Shown in pieces: positions 1-7,439 of a stretch of DNA of 32,939 nucleotides. Positions within the stretch are counted from its first letter, which is position 1. Every line of letters begins with the position of its first letter. Under the pieces are notes generated by a model. It saw only the letters and a list, made by a program, of their open reading frames with translations, had not been told where the DNA came from and searched no databases. The position numbers and the translations under genes are program-made. Source of the DNA: a virus; the IMG/VR virus record IMGVR_UViG_3300008261_000083, positions 1 to 32,939 of that record; one strand, written 5' to 3'.

Positions 1-2
1 TC

Positions 3-107
3 AAGCAAGAAATGAAAGCGGGCAAGCCTCAAAAGCAAGCCGTGGCCATTGCACTTGATGTTGCGCGCAAGGCAAAGAAGTCTGCAAAGCCAAAGGGCAA
101 GAAATGA
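3..107 (+). CDS. C-terminal end of a small lysine-rich phage protein (partial)
   Basis: An open frame enters from the left edge and ends at TGA 105-107. The visible 34 residues are very basic (KQEMKAGKPQKQAVAIALDV, then a Lys/Ala tail). The pattern 'K-x-KQA-x-AIAL..ARKA' resembles the end of small phage proteins of the DUF6496 type, which lie among structural genes; that assignment is from memory. Its stop overlaps the next start as ATGA, so the two are translationally coupled. The start is outside the window. Function is unknown. Confidence 0.6.
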   Translation, partial: KQEMKAGKPQKQAVAIALDVARKAKKSAKPKGKK

Positions 108-376
108 TCAATCCCACGATGCTCTATAAGCCTGGGAAGATGCTCAAAACAGATAACGGGCTGTTTGATTACATCATCGTTGCCGAGTCTGAAATCACGG
201 CGCATCTAAAGCTAGGCTGGCGGTTGAACACGCTAGACAACGATGATGCACCCCCAACCCGCGCAGAATTGGAAGAAAAGGCAAAGGAACTCGGCATTCG
301 TTTTGACGGGCGCACTTCTGATGCTAAACTCGCGGCCAACATCGAGGCGGCTCTAAATGGCTTGGACAAAGCGTGA
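104..376 (+). CDS. Small phage protein with HeH/LEM-like C-terminal helix-extended-helix motif
   Basis: This 90-residue protein has an N-terminal half (about residues 1-45, MLYKPG..TDNGLFDYIIV) with no recognised domain. The C-terminal half (about 52-88) reads PTRAELEEKAKELGIRFDGR followed by SDAKLAANIEAAL. This is the usual pattern of the short HeH/LEM-like domain found at the ends of phage structural and assembly proteins. The start is fixed by the ATGA overlap with the upstream gene. Its 3' end overlaps the gp4-like gene by 20 nt. Its position just before gp4 suggests a head-completion or tail-assembly role, but no function is proven. Confidence 0.7.
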   Translation: MINPTMLYKPGKMLKTDNGLFDYIIVAESEITAHLKLGWRLNTLDNDDAPPTRAELEEKAKELGIRFDGRTSDAKLAANIEAALNGLDKA

Positions 377-836
377 TTACATAACTCAGGCTTTTGAGGA
401 AATTGGGCTGGGTTCCTACGCCTTTGACCTCACGCCTGAGCAATGGCAGGCCGCACTCCGCAAGCTCAATGCGATGATGGCCACATGGAATGCAAAAGGC
501 ATTCGGCTGGGCTTCCCCTTGCCATCTTCACCAAATGGCGATGATCTAGACGATGTGGCCACGGTGCCAGATCGTGCCAATGAAGCGATTGTCGCCAGTC
601 TGGCCGTTAGGCTTGCCCCAAGCTACGGCAAGGCTGTGGCACTGGAAACAAAAGTTGCAGCGCGTGAAGCCTATAACGCCATGATGGCGCACTACACGCA
701 GCCTATTGAGATGGCCTACAGCGGCACGCTACCTGTTGGCGCAGGCAACAAGCCAATGAACATTGATCGGCCATTCTTTGATCAGCCGGTTTCTCCGCTG
801 ACTGTCGGGCCGGATTCGCCCATAGATTTTGAATGA
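357..836 (+). CDS. 4: P22 gp4-like tail accessory factor / packaged DNA stabilization protein
   Basis: The 159 residues compare well with P22 gp4 (about 166 aa), which binds under the portal after packaging and starts tail-machine assembly. Family hallmarks are visible. There is an N-terminal helix pair with 'LRKLNAMMATWNAKGIRLGF' (residues about 35-54), matching the gp4 'LEAMMAEWYQDGI' pattern. A central 'VRLAPSYGKAV..TKVAAREAYNAM' matches 'RIAPDYALEAT..ATAKYGKE'. A C-terminal 'LPVGAGNKP' matches gp4 'MPTGSGN'. The start overlaps the previous gene by 20 nt. In P22, gp10 follows directly; here about 5 kb of accessory tail genes intervene. Confidence 0.88.
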   Translation: MAWTKRDYITQAFEEIGLGSYAFDLTPEQWQAALRKLNAMMATWNAKGIRLGFPLPSSPNGDDLDDVATVPDRANEAIVASLAVRLAPSYGKAVALETKVAAREAYNAMMAHYTQPIEMAYSGTLPVGAGNKPMNIDRPFFDQPVSPLTVGPDSPIDFE

Positions 837-843
837 GGCACAC

Positions 844-1074
844 ATGACGACCATCAATCAACTGTCGGCGGTTGACGCTGTTGCAAGCAGCGACCAAGTG
901 CCTATTTACTCAAATGGCAACGGTGACGCACGCAAAGCCAGCATGAGCGTTATCAAGGCTTATGTGCTGGCGGATTCAACTGTGGCCGATGACAAGGTGA
1001 CGCAATGGCCGGGTATGCTGCTGGCACTATCACGCTGCCAGCTGTTGCCAATTGCGTTGATCGTCAAGAGGTAA
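844..1074 (+). pseudogene. N-terminal fragment of a fibre-adaptor-like tail protein (frame-disrupted)
   Basis: ATG 844 is preferred because a GAGG sequence lies just upstream; a TTG at 829 in the same frame has no such site. The first about 40 residues (MTTINQLSAVDAVASSDQVP..NGDARKASMSV) match the N-terminal adaptor seen in many podovirus fibre-like proteins. After about residue 52 the frame becomes meaningless and stops at TAA 1072-1074. The expected continuation (AAGTITLPAVANCVDRQEV) is present but in another frame from 1005. I read this as one ancestral gene that lost an internal piece and its frame. A deliberate split into two short proteins is the alternative. Confidence 0.55.
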
Positions 1075-1247
1075 TGGTCAATACAACTCAAGCCATCAAC
1101 ACGCTGACTATTGATGCAAATGGCGCGACCATCATTGGCGAGCCCACAGAAATGACTTCTACAGGATATTTCAAGCTTCGCTTTGATGCAGTGATGAAAG
1201 TTTGGTATACGGTGTGCAGAGAATTTATCGCTGCGCCCCCGGTATGA
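1005..1247 (+). pseudogene. C-terminal fragment of the same tail protein, shifted -1 relative to 844-1074
   Basis: From ATG 1005 the 80-residue frame begins MAGYAAGTITLPAVANC. It continues with alternating beta-strand-like segments (VMVNTTQ..INTLTIDANGATIIG..FKLRFDAVMKVWYTV). That pattern is usually the C-terminal domain of proteins whose N-terminus looks like the fragment at 844. The two frames overlap by 70 nt and differ by -1. No classic slippery heptamer is obvious at the junction. AAGGTG six bases before ATG 1005 could act as a weak ribosome-binding site, so independent translation is possible. I favour a decayed, internally deleted gene, with moderate confidence. Confidence 0.5.
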
Positions 1248-1264
1248 TTCGATTGGAGTAAATC

Positions 1265-1987
1265 ATGGTAATGAGGGGAGTATTTCCTACGCCTAACGCA
1301 TCTTCTGGCAAGCCGCTGAGGGTTGTCAGATACACCAGCGGCTCCGGCACATTTACCCCACTGGCGGTGAACTCTTGGGTTCGCGTGACTGTGGTGGCTG
1401 GTGGTGGGGGTGGCGCAAATGTATCCCCAGCGCAAGCCACTGGGGCGAATGGAGGCGATGCTGGATGCACTGCTTTTGCATGGCTTATGCTGACCGGGCC
1501 TGTAAATTATTCTGTAGGCGCTGGCGGCGCTCCTGGCAGTAATCCAGGAAACCCTAGCTTCTTTCACACAGTGAAAGCGTGGTGCAGCAATCCAAGCACC
1601 ACAATTCCAAATGACATTTATCATGTCATCGTAGGTGGCGTTGGTGGGCAAGGTGGAGGGACGCAAAACAGCCCTGGCACTAATGGCAGAATGCCCGGAT
1701 GCTCTCAAAACTTGTCAACAATTTTGTTCGCTGGTCAAGGGGCCGGTGGTAACTGTCCTGGCTTTGGCGCTGGCGGTGGCGGTGGTGGAGATAGCCTATA
1801 TGGTATTGGCGGAGCGGGTGGCGGTGGGGCTATCAACGGCAGTTCGGCTGGATTCGTTGGACAAAACGGCACAGGCTATGGCGCAGGAGGTGGTGGCGCA
1901 GGTTGTAATATTTGGGGTGGTGGCACAACAGTTTTAGGCGGCAGCGGCTCAGGCGGCATCATCATTATTGAAGAATTCGGAGCTTAA
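1265..1987 (+). CDS. Glycine-rich tail/fibre tip-like protein (paralogue 1)
   Basis: This 240-residue protein opens with a short beta-rich segment, about residues 20-45 (VVRYTSGSGTFTPL..SWVRVTVVAGGGGG). It then becomes glycine-rich with runs such as GAGGGGGG and GGAGGGG, and ends GGIIIIEEFGA. This layout is typical of phage proteins thought to fold as glycine-rich (polyglycine II-like) sandwiches at fibre tips. The start is supported by GGAG seven bases upstream. It is clearly paralogous to the gene at 5160-5924: both share the N-terminal YTSGSGTFTP..VRVTVV block and the C-terminal IIIEEFGA. A receptor-recognition role is inference. Confidence 0.75.
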   Translation: MVMRGVFPTPNASSGKPLRVVRYTSGSGTFTPLAVNSWVRVTVVAGGGGGANVSPAQATGANGGDAGCTAFAWLMLTGPVNYSVGAGGAPGSNPGNPSFFHTVKAWCSNPSTTIPNDIYHVIVGGVGGQGGGTQNSPGTNGRMPGCSQNLSTILFAGQGAGGNCPGFGAGGGGGGDSLYGIGGAGGGGAINGSSAGFVGQNGTGYGAGGGGAGCNIWGGGTTVLGGSGSGGIIIIEEFGA

Positions 1988-1989
1988 AC

Positions 1990-2289
1990 ATGGCAGTACG
2001 ATACGCATTCAATCCGGCATACGGCTCAGGTCAAAACCTGACGGCTAATGCTACATCTCAATCCGTGACAATTCCGGCTGGGACAAAAAGCATTCGGATT
2101 ACGAACACCGGCGCAACAAACCCGGCGCAAGTTCGCATCGGTAAAGGCACGCAAACTGCTACAACGGCAGATTTGCACATCATGCCCAATACCATCGAAG
2201 TGTTCACCAAAGACCAAGACGATACGACCTTGGCATATATCTCGGCCTCTGGCACGACATTGAATATCATCCTCGGCGAAGGCATGTAA
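1990..2289 (+). CDS. Small beta-rich structural protein, function unknown
   Basis: These 99 residues start two bases after the glycine-rich gene ends. The sequence alternates short hydrophobic strands and turns (LTANATSQSVTIPAGTKSIR, then ITNTGATNPAQVRIG, then TTLNIILGEGM). That suggests a small beta-sandwich, as in decoration or fibre-associated proteins. No cysteine, signal peptide or membrane segment is seen. It resembles in style, not clearly in sequence, the 112-residue protein at 8238-8576. Tight packing between two fibre-like genes points to a virion or chaperone role. I do not recognise a named family. Confidence 0.7.
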   Translation: MAVRYAFNPAYGSGQNLTANATSQSVTIPAGTKSIRITNTGATNPAQVRIGKGTQTATTADLHIMPNTIEVFTKDQDDTTLAYISASGTTLNIILGEGM

Positions 2290-2293
2290 TCCA

Positions 2294-3601
2294 ATGTTGC
2301 GCGGCATCATTCCAAATGCAAACGGCGGCGGCGCTCTTGAGGCGCGAGTCACAACCTTGGAGAATGTGCTTAATGAATACGAAATTTACTACAGCGTTGG
2401 CTCAGGCACAACGGGCAGCGTCACCATCCCTACTGGATCGTCTATCGTCGCGGCTCAGTACGGTAGTGCGAACGGTATTGCCGTCACGACAGACGCAGCA
2501 GGACGACCCACAGACAACGCAGCCAAAACCTCCGGCGGCTCCGTAATCACTGTTACGCTGACCACCTCGACTGGCGCTTACACGTTGTCGGGCACTCCAA
2601 GTGCCTATCCAATTGCAATTGTCTATCAGGTGTCATGCCTCGCCAAAGATGCAGGCAATGTGCCAGTGGCATCAATCATCGATTGGACAGTGGTGCATGG
2701 CACGATGGCAAATCAAAATGCCGATGCTGTGGCCATCACTGGCGGCACAATCAACGGCACATCTATCGGTGCTACAACAGCCAGCACAGGGCGCTTTACC
2801 ACAGTGCAAGCGGCAGGTTTGATTGAGTCAACCCTGAATGGTTTTAAGTTTCCCGATGGCACTACACAGACCACAGCAGCAACTGGCTCTGGCTTAAGCG
2901 ATGGCGACAAGGGCGACATCACTGTGAGTGCCTCTGGGGCCACTTGGACGGTTGACAACAGCGCAGTGACGTATGCCAAGATTCAGAACGTCAGTGCTAC
3001 GGACAGGCTGCTTGGGCGCTCCACGGCTGGCGCTGGCGTGGTGGAAGAAATCACTTGTACTGCCGCAGGTAGGGCTTTGCTGGATGATGCTGACGCAACC
3101 GCACAGCGCACCACGCTCGGCCTTGGTAGCCTGGCCACACAAAGCGGAACCTTCTCTGGTGCATCTAGCGGTACGAACACAGGCGACCAAAACCTGTTTT
3201 CGACTATTGCAGTGGCAGGGCAGTCTAACGTAGTGGCTGACACTACAAGCGACACGCTAACACTTGTGGCCGGTTCAAACGTCACAATCACAACAGACGC
3301 ATCAACAGACACAATCACAATTAGCTCCGCTGGTGGTGGCGGTGGAAGCGTCACTGCCAAAACTGCTAATATCAACGTGCCGAACGCTGTTTATTATGAG
3401 TACAGCACAACAATCGTCGATGCCACTGTCAGTACAACTACAAACCTAAGCTGCTGGCTTACAAGCAACAATGATTGGGACATTGATGAGTTGATTGGCT
3501 GCGCTGTGGGTATGACCCCTGGCACTGGCACGATTTACGTCTTGATTACAGCACCAGGGCCGATTGTGGGCGACTTCTCCATCAAATACATTGTCTGCTA
3601 A
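2294..3601 (+). CDS. Tail fibre-like protein with modular linker repeats
   Basis: The 435 residues begin MLRGIIPNANGGG and a short predicted coiled coil (about 15-32, LEARVTTLENVLNEYE), a common trimerisation start. Later segments are standard phage fibre modules. These are AITGGTINGTSIGATTAST followed by GRFTTV (about 148-170), FPDGTTQTTAA, and GDKGDITVSASGATWTVDN plus AKIQNVSATDRLLGRSTAG (about 203-247). A further module is TTLGLGSLATQSGTFSG..GTNTGDQ (about 274-300). The C-terminal about 85 residues (after GGGGGS) form a distinct beta-rich end, possibly the tip. Beta-structured side-fibre or appendage protein is the best reading; receptor specificity is not inferable. Confidence 0.75.
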   Translation: MLRGIIPNANGGGALEARVTTLENVLNEYEIYYSVGSGTTGSVTIPTGSSIVAAQYGSANGIAVTTDAAGRPTDNAAKTSGGSVITVTLTTSTGAYTLSGTPSAYPIAIVYQVSCLAKDAGNVPVASIIDWTVVHGTMANQNADAVAITGGTINGTSIGATTASTGRFTTVQAAGLIESTLNGFKFPDGTTQTTAATGSGLSDGDKGDITVSASGATWTVDNSAVTYAKIQNVSATDRLLGRSTAGAGVVEEITCTAAGRALLDDADATAQRTTLGLGSLATQSGTFSGASSGTNTGDQNLFSTIAVAGQSNVVADTTSDTLTLVAGSNVTITTDASTDTITISSAGGGGGSVTAKTANINVPNAVYYEYSTTIVDATVSTTTNLSCWLTSNNDWDIDELIGCAVGMTPGTGTIYVLITAPGPIVGDFSIKYIVC

Positions 3602-3610
3602 GGAATACAC

Positions 3611-4405
3611 ATGAGCATCCAACGCAACCTATCCGGCGCCTTCATGCCGCACCAAGAGGCTCGTCGCTCGACGGGCACGCTGGCTGCGCTCAATGCCGAG
3701 CTTGTTCACGACCTCAACGGTGACAACTCGGTGGTGATTTTTGTGAACGGCACGGGCACTTTCAACGCCACTTATGCGCTTGATGGCTCCCCCGATGGCG
3801 TCAACTTTTACAGCCTCGTCGCGTTCCCCTACGCTCCCGCCTCGGTGGGCGGCACGTTGCCGCAAGCGGGTCAGCCGCTTGTCACCGAAGCCGTGAACGC
3901 GGCAACCGTGCAACGGATGCTCTGCGCTGCGGTTGGGGGCCTGCAAAAAGTTCGGATTCGCCTTACCGCCTACACGGGCGGGTCTGCGGCAGTCACCATC
4001 AACAGCGACACCGCAGACTCCATCAGCCCCTATGTGCGTGACCAGAAAGCCGCAACGCTGATGGTGACCGCCACGGGCGCGGCCTCTGCCGCCGTGACCG
4101 CAACGCTGCCCGCCGTGGCAGGCTTGCGGCACTACATCGACGGTATCCAGATCACCCGCAGCGCCACGGCTGCGCTGACTGCGGCAGCGGCCCCCGTCGT
4201 TGTGACCACGACTAATCTCCCCGGCACTCCCGCGTTCACCCTCGGCTCTGATGCTGGCGGTATCGGCGTGGACAAGATTGTGGAGTTCGACTTTGGCGCG
4301 ACGGGCATCGCAGCCAGTGCCGTGAACACTGCAACAACGGTAGTTTGCCCGGTCTATACTGGCGTGATCTGGCGGGTTAACGTCAGCTACCGCCTGGGGC
4401 TGTAA
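3611..4405 (+). CDS. Beta-rich structural protein, GC-rich, function unknown
   Basis: These 264 residues appear to comprise two beta-rich domains. The first (about 30-130) includes VVIFVNGTGTFNATYALDGS and PDGVNFYSLVAF. The second (about 145-264) is rich in Ala/Thr (ATGAASAAVTATLPAVAGLR) and ends with VIWRVNVSYRLGL. The wording of the first domain is like discoidin- or lectin-type sandwiches in virion proteins, but I cannot name a family. Codon third positions are visibly richer in G/C than in both flanking genes, which suggests separate acquisition. A start at ATG 3611 follows AAGGAAT. Confidence 0.65.
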   Translation: MSIQRNLSGAFMPHQEARRSTGTLAALNAELVHDLNGDNSVVIFVNGTGTFNATYALDGSPDGVNFYSLVAFPYAPASVGGTLPQAGQPLVTEAVNAATVQRMLCAAVGGLQKVRIRLTAYTGGSAAVTINSDTADSISPYVRDQKAATLMVTATGAASAAVTATLPAVAGLRHYIDGIQITRSATAALTAAAAPVVVTTTNLPGTPAFTLGSDAGGIGVDKIVEFDFGATGIAASAVNTATTVVCPVYTGVIWRVNVSYRLGL

Positions 4406-4469
4406 TCTGGTGTTCAGCCAGCAGCATTGTTTGAAACCGGGCCGATAAAAGTCAAATGGTGACATCAAC

Positions 4470-4766
4470 ATGGCAAACGTGAAAATTTCAGGATTACCAC
4501 TTGCCAGCTCATTGCTTGGCGGTGAGCTTGTGCCAGTGGTGCAAGATGGAGTGACAAAACGTGCGACCATCTCGCAGGTCAATGCTGGCGGGACAACTCC
4601 GACAAACGGCCAACTAGACATTGGCAACGGAACCGGATTCACCCGCGCAACCCTCACGGCAGGATCAAATATCAGCATCCTGAATGGCGCAGGCTCAATT
4701 ACCATATCTGCCGCATCTCCGCCCGCAACGCCGGATTATCTGATTCAAGGCTTCGGCATCATTTGA
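4470..4766 (+). CDS. Short fibre-adaptor protein
   Basis: The 98 residues begin MANVKISGLPLASSLLGGEL and VPVVQDGVTKRATISQV, the common adaptor that precedes many podovirus and siphovirus fibre domains. They continue GTTPTNGQLDIGNGTGFTRA and TLTAGSNISILNGAGSITIS, another widespread fibre module. The protein then ends quickly with PDYLIQGFGII, without the long distal domain these modules often carry. It may be a naturally short adaptor or a truncated fibre. The 64-bp gap before it holds no other gene. Its downstream partner at 4777 may supply the distal part, which is inference. Confidence 0.68.
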   Translation: MANVKISGLPLASSLLGGELVPVVQDGVTKRATISQVNAGGTTPTNGQLDIGNGTGFTRATLTAGSNISILNGAGSITISAASPPATPDYLIQGFGII

Positions 4767-4776
4767 AAGCAAAACC

Positions 4777-5160
4777 ATGTCAACTACAGCAAACTACGCA
4801 GCAACCCCACGGGCAGCTTTTGGTCAAGTGAGCGTGGCCAACACTAACCGCGACGGCACAGGAACCATTGCAACCATCTTCACCGCTGGCGCTTCTGGTT
4901 CGCGTGTTGATGATGTGGTAATTGTCGCCACTGGTACAACCACGGCGGGCATGGTGCGCCTTTTCTTGCACAATGGTACAGATGCCCGACTATGGGTTGA
5001 AGTGCCCGTAAGCGCAGCAACACCAAGCGGCACGGTGCAGGCTTTCACCGCTTCTTTGTTGAATCAGTCTTTGATTCTGCCGACTGGTTGGAGCTTGAGG
5101 GCAAGCACTCACAACGCTGAAACATTCAACGTAATTGTTGACCGCGCAGGAGACTTCTGA
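4777..5160 (+). CDS. Conserved phage tail-associated protein, function unknown
   Basis: The 127 residues (MSTTANYAATPRAAFGQVSV, then ANTNRDGTGTIATIFTAGAS) match a type I recall from many phages. These proteins sit beside glycine-rich or fibre-like proteins and carry the phrase 'NTNRDGTGT..TIFTAG..GSRVD..V.ATGTTTAGMVRLFL'. The rest is beta-rich (ARLWVEVPVSAATPSG, then SLILPTGWSLRAST). It has no membrane segment or cysteine. The stop TGA overlaps the next ATG as TGATG, so it is coupled to the glycine-rich gene at 5160, and the two products may act together. Confidence 0.72.
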   Translation: MSTTANYAATPRAAFGQVSVANTNRDGTGTIATIFTAGASGSRVDDVVIVATGTTTAGMVRLFLHNGTDARLWVEVPVSAATPSGTVQAFTASLLNQSLILPTGWSLRASTHNAETFNVIVDRAGDF

Positions 5161-5924
5161 TGAATGTCGGCACCTTTAACGGATTTGGAAGCGGCCCTGT
5201 TGTCATAGCCCCTCAGCGGGTTGTAACCTACACATCAGGGTCTGGAACCTTTACCCCGATATCCCCTGGTTCTTGGTGCCGGGTGACTGTGGTTGGTGGT
5301 GGAGGTGGAGGGGGAAGATCGACAAACGCAACGGCTCCAGCGGCAAGTGGAGCAGGGGCAGGGGCCACAAAATATGCTTGGATTCGTGTTCCAGGCACCG
5401 TGAATTATGCGGTGGGCACTGGCGGGGCTGGTGCAACATCATCAGGGTCAGATGGAACTGTAGGAAGCCATAGCAGTTTTTGGACAGTTGTAGCCGCAGG
5501 CGGCTCAGCAGGCAGAGCATCAGGCGGTTCGGCGGCAGGTGGCGGCGGAACTGGATGGGGATCGACAACTACTGCTGGCTTTATGGGGGACTCTGGCGGT
5601 GCTGGCGGTCTTGGGGCAACTGTTGCTGCAACTGCTGGTGGGTCTGGAGAGCCCGCAGGGGTAGCATCTAATACCACTTTGGCGGCTGGTGCGTCTATTG
5701 GCGGATCTGGTAGTACATCATACGGAGGTGGCGGGGGTGGGGGAGACAGTATGTACGGATTCGGTGGAAATGGCGGCAATGCTTCAGAAACAACCGCAGC
5801 ATCTGGCGCATCGGCCACCGGATATGGCGCAGGTGGTGGTGGTGGTGGTTCAGGCGCAACATCTGGCAACGGCGGCAACGGCACAGGTGGCGTGATTATC
5901 ATTGAAGAATTCGGCGCGTTCTGA
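5160..5924 (+). CDS. Glycine-rich tail/fibre tip-like protein (paralogue 2)
   Basis: These 254 residues have the same architecture as 1265-1987. The N-terminal block is VVTYTSGSGTFTPISPGSWC and RVTVVGGGGGGG. A long Gly/Ala/Ser/Thr-rich body follows (GYGAGGGGGGSG near the end), and the C-terminus reads GVIIIEEFGAF. The family likely makes glycine-helix sandwiches exposed at an appendage tip; this is inferred from composition. It starts by 1-nt overlap with the preceding gene. Two divergent copies in one late operon suggest duplication or separate acquisition of tip proteins. Confidence 0.75.
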   Translation: MNVGTFNGFGSGPVVIAPQRVVTYTSGSGTFTPISPGSWCRVTVVGGGGGGGRSTNATAPAASGAGAGATKYAWIRVPGTVNYAVGTGGAGATSSGSDGTVGSHSSFWTVVAAGGSAGRASGGSAAGGGGTGWGSTTTAGFMGDSGGAGGLGATVAATAGGSGEPAGVASNTTLAAGASIGGSGSTSYGGGGGGGDSMYGFGGNGGNASETTAASGASATGYGAGGGGGGSGATSGNGGNGTGGVIIIEEFGAF

Positions 5925-5935
5925 TTCATCACATC

Positions 5936-7438
5936 ATGGCATCAATCCCAATCGTTTCAGGCATTTACTCTGACAATGGGCCGGATGTGCGCGTAGCGTA
6001 TCCGGTCAATATGATGCCTGTGCCAAAGCAATCAGGCGTCAGTGACTCATATTTGCGCCCGGCTGATGGGATTGTGTCATGTGGGCGCACAACCGCAAAC
6101 GGCGCAGATCGAGGCGGCATCAACTGGCGCGGCACCTGCTACCGTGTCATCGGCTCAAAGCTGGTTTCCGTTTCATCCACAGATGAGATAACCGTCTTGG
6201 GAGATGTTGGCTTTGGCGGTTACGTGACAATGGATTACAGCTTCGACCGCCTGGCCATTGCGTCTGGTGGTGGCCTGTACTACTTCAAGGGCGGGGCGAT
6301 CACAAAAGTGAGCGATGTGGACTTGGGCCACGTTGCGGATGTGTGCTGGGTTGATGGTTATTTCATGACCACAGACGGCACCAGCCTGGTAGTGACTGAG
6401 CTCAACGACCCGTTATCGGTCAACCCCCTGAAATATGGCAGCAGCGAAGCCGACCCTGACCCAATCGTCGCAATCATCAAGCTGCGAAACGAAGTCTATG
6501 CGCTGAACAGACACACTATCGAGGTATTCGATAACGTAGGCGGAGACTTGTTCCCGTTCCAGCGCATTGAGGGGGCACAGGTGCAAAAGGGATGCGTTGG
6601 CACGCACGCCTGCTGCAACTTTGACGAAACCATCGCATTTTTGGGCAGCGGGCGCAATGAATCACCAAGCATCTACTTCGCCTCAAATGCCAATGCTCAA
6701 TCCATTGCGACTCAAGAAATCGCGCTGACGCTGCAAGAATACAGCGAAGAAGAATTGTCAGCAGTGAAACTTGAAGCCCGCATTGATGTGGGCCATAAGC
6801 TTCTCTATGTGCATCTGCCGGACAAAACCCTAGTTTATGACCATGCTGCAAGCGAACTCATGCAGCGGCGCGTGTGGTTTACGCTAATCGGTGGCGTTGC
6901 AGAATCTGGCATCTATCCGGCACGAAACCTGGTTTGGTGCAATGACAAATGGATGGTGGGAAGTGCTGAAACCTATTCAGACTTCGACTTCATCACCGCT
7001 GAAACTGGCGACACTTTGGAGACGGAAGATAGTCTGTTTGTGCTGGCCACGGAAGTGCAAACCTATTCCAACATCGGATGCCTTGACCGTCAAACATCGT
7101 CGCATTGGGGCGAAAAGTGCCGCTGGGAATTCTCAACGCCTATCGTTTACAACGAAGCGCGAGGCGCATTGTTCCAGGAGCTTGAGCTTGCATCTTTGAC
7201 CGGGCGTATTGCACTTGGCTCAAATCCGCAAATCAGCACCAGCTACAGCTTGGACGGAGTGACTTGGAGCCAAGACCGATACATAAGCGCAGGCAAGCAA
7301 GGCGAAAGGCTCAAGCGCCTGGTGTGGTGGCAGCAAGGCATGATGCGCGACAAACGCATTCAGCGGTTCCGTGGGGACTCTGATGCACACATCTCCGTCA
7401 TGCGCCTAGAAGCGAAGCTAGAGCCTTTGGCGGTGTGA
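5936..7438 (+). CDS. 10: P22 gp10-like tail accessory factor / packaged DNA stabilization protein
   Basis: The 500 residues match P22 gp10 (about 472 aa), the second factor added to the tail machine below gp4. Corresponding stretches are visible. 'YPVNMMPVPKQSGVSDSYLRPADGI' parallels gp10 'LPVNMLATPKEILNSSGYLRSFPGI'. 'EVYALNRHTIEVFDNVG' parallels 'IVCFGSSTIEYFSLTG', and 'VQKGCVGTHACCNFDETIAFLG' parallels 'VQKGIAGTYC..DSYAFIS'. 'KLLYVHLPDKTLVYDHAAS' parallels 'ELLIIHLPRHVLVYDASSS'. Such proteins form a hexameric hub that holds tailspikes and needle. It follows the accessory tail block with an 11-bp gap and is followed by the needle-like gene after one base, as in P22 order. Confidence 0.88.
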   Translation: MASIPIVSGIYSDNGPDVRVAYPVNMMPVPKQSGVSDSYLRPADGIVSCGRTTANGADRGGINWRGTCYRVIGSKLVSVSSTDEITVLGDVGFGGYVTMDYSFDRLAIASGGGLYYFKGGAITKVSDVDLGHVADVCWVDGYFMTTDGTSLVVTELNDPLSVNPLKYGSSEADPDPIVAIIKLRNEVYALNRHTIEVFDNVGGDLFPFQRIEGAQVQKGCVGTHACCNFDETIAFLGSGRNESPSIYFASNANAQSIATQEIALTLQEYSEEELSAVKLEARIDVGHKLLYVHLPDKTLVYDHAASELMQRRVWFTLIGGVAESGIYPARNLVWCNDKWMVGSAETYSDFDFITAETGDTLETEDSLFVLATEVQTYSNIGCLDRQTSSHWGEKCRWEFSTPIVYNEARGALFQELELASLTGRIALGSNPQISTSYSLDGVTWSQDRYISAGKQGERLKRLVWWQQGMMRDKRIQRFRGDSDAHISVMRLEAKLEPLAV

Positions 7439-7439
7439 T

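Noticed and set aside
1005-1074. Programmed ribosomal frameshift joining 844 and 1005 frames
   Set aside because: No X-XXY-YYZ heptamer or obvious downstream structure is seen at the overlap, and the expected middle region of the protein is absent, which favours a deletion.
1088-1708. 206-codon minus-strand frame opposite the first glycine-rich gene
   Set aside because: Composition is unlike a protein domain, it lacks a ribosome-binding site, and it crosses the frame-disrupted gene and the start of a well-supported + strand gene.
3629-4705. Long open frame on the minus strand opposite the GC-rich structural gene
   Set aside because: It is rich in His/Arg/Cys, has no ribosome-binding site, spans two + strand genes and the gap between them, and opposes the late operon. 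It is a by-product of the biased codon use of the GC-rich gene.
5405-5932. Proline-rich frame antisense to the second glycine-rich gene
   Set aside because: Proline runs are the complement of glycine codons (GGN/NCC). There is no independent start signal.
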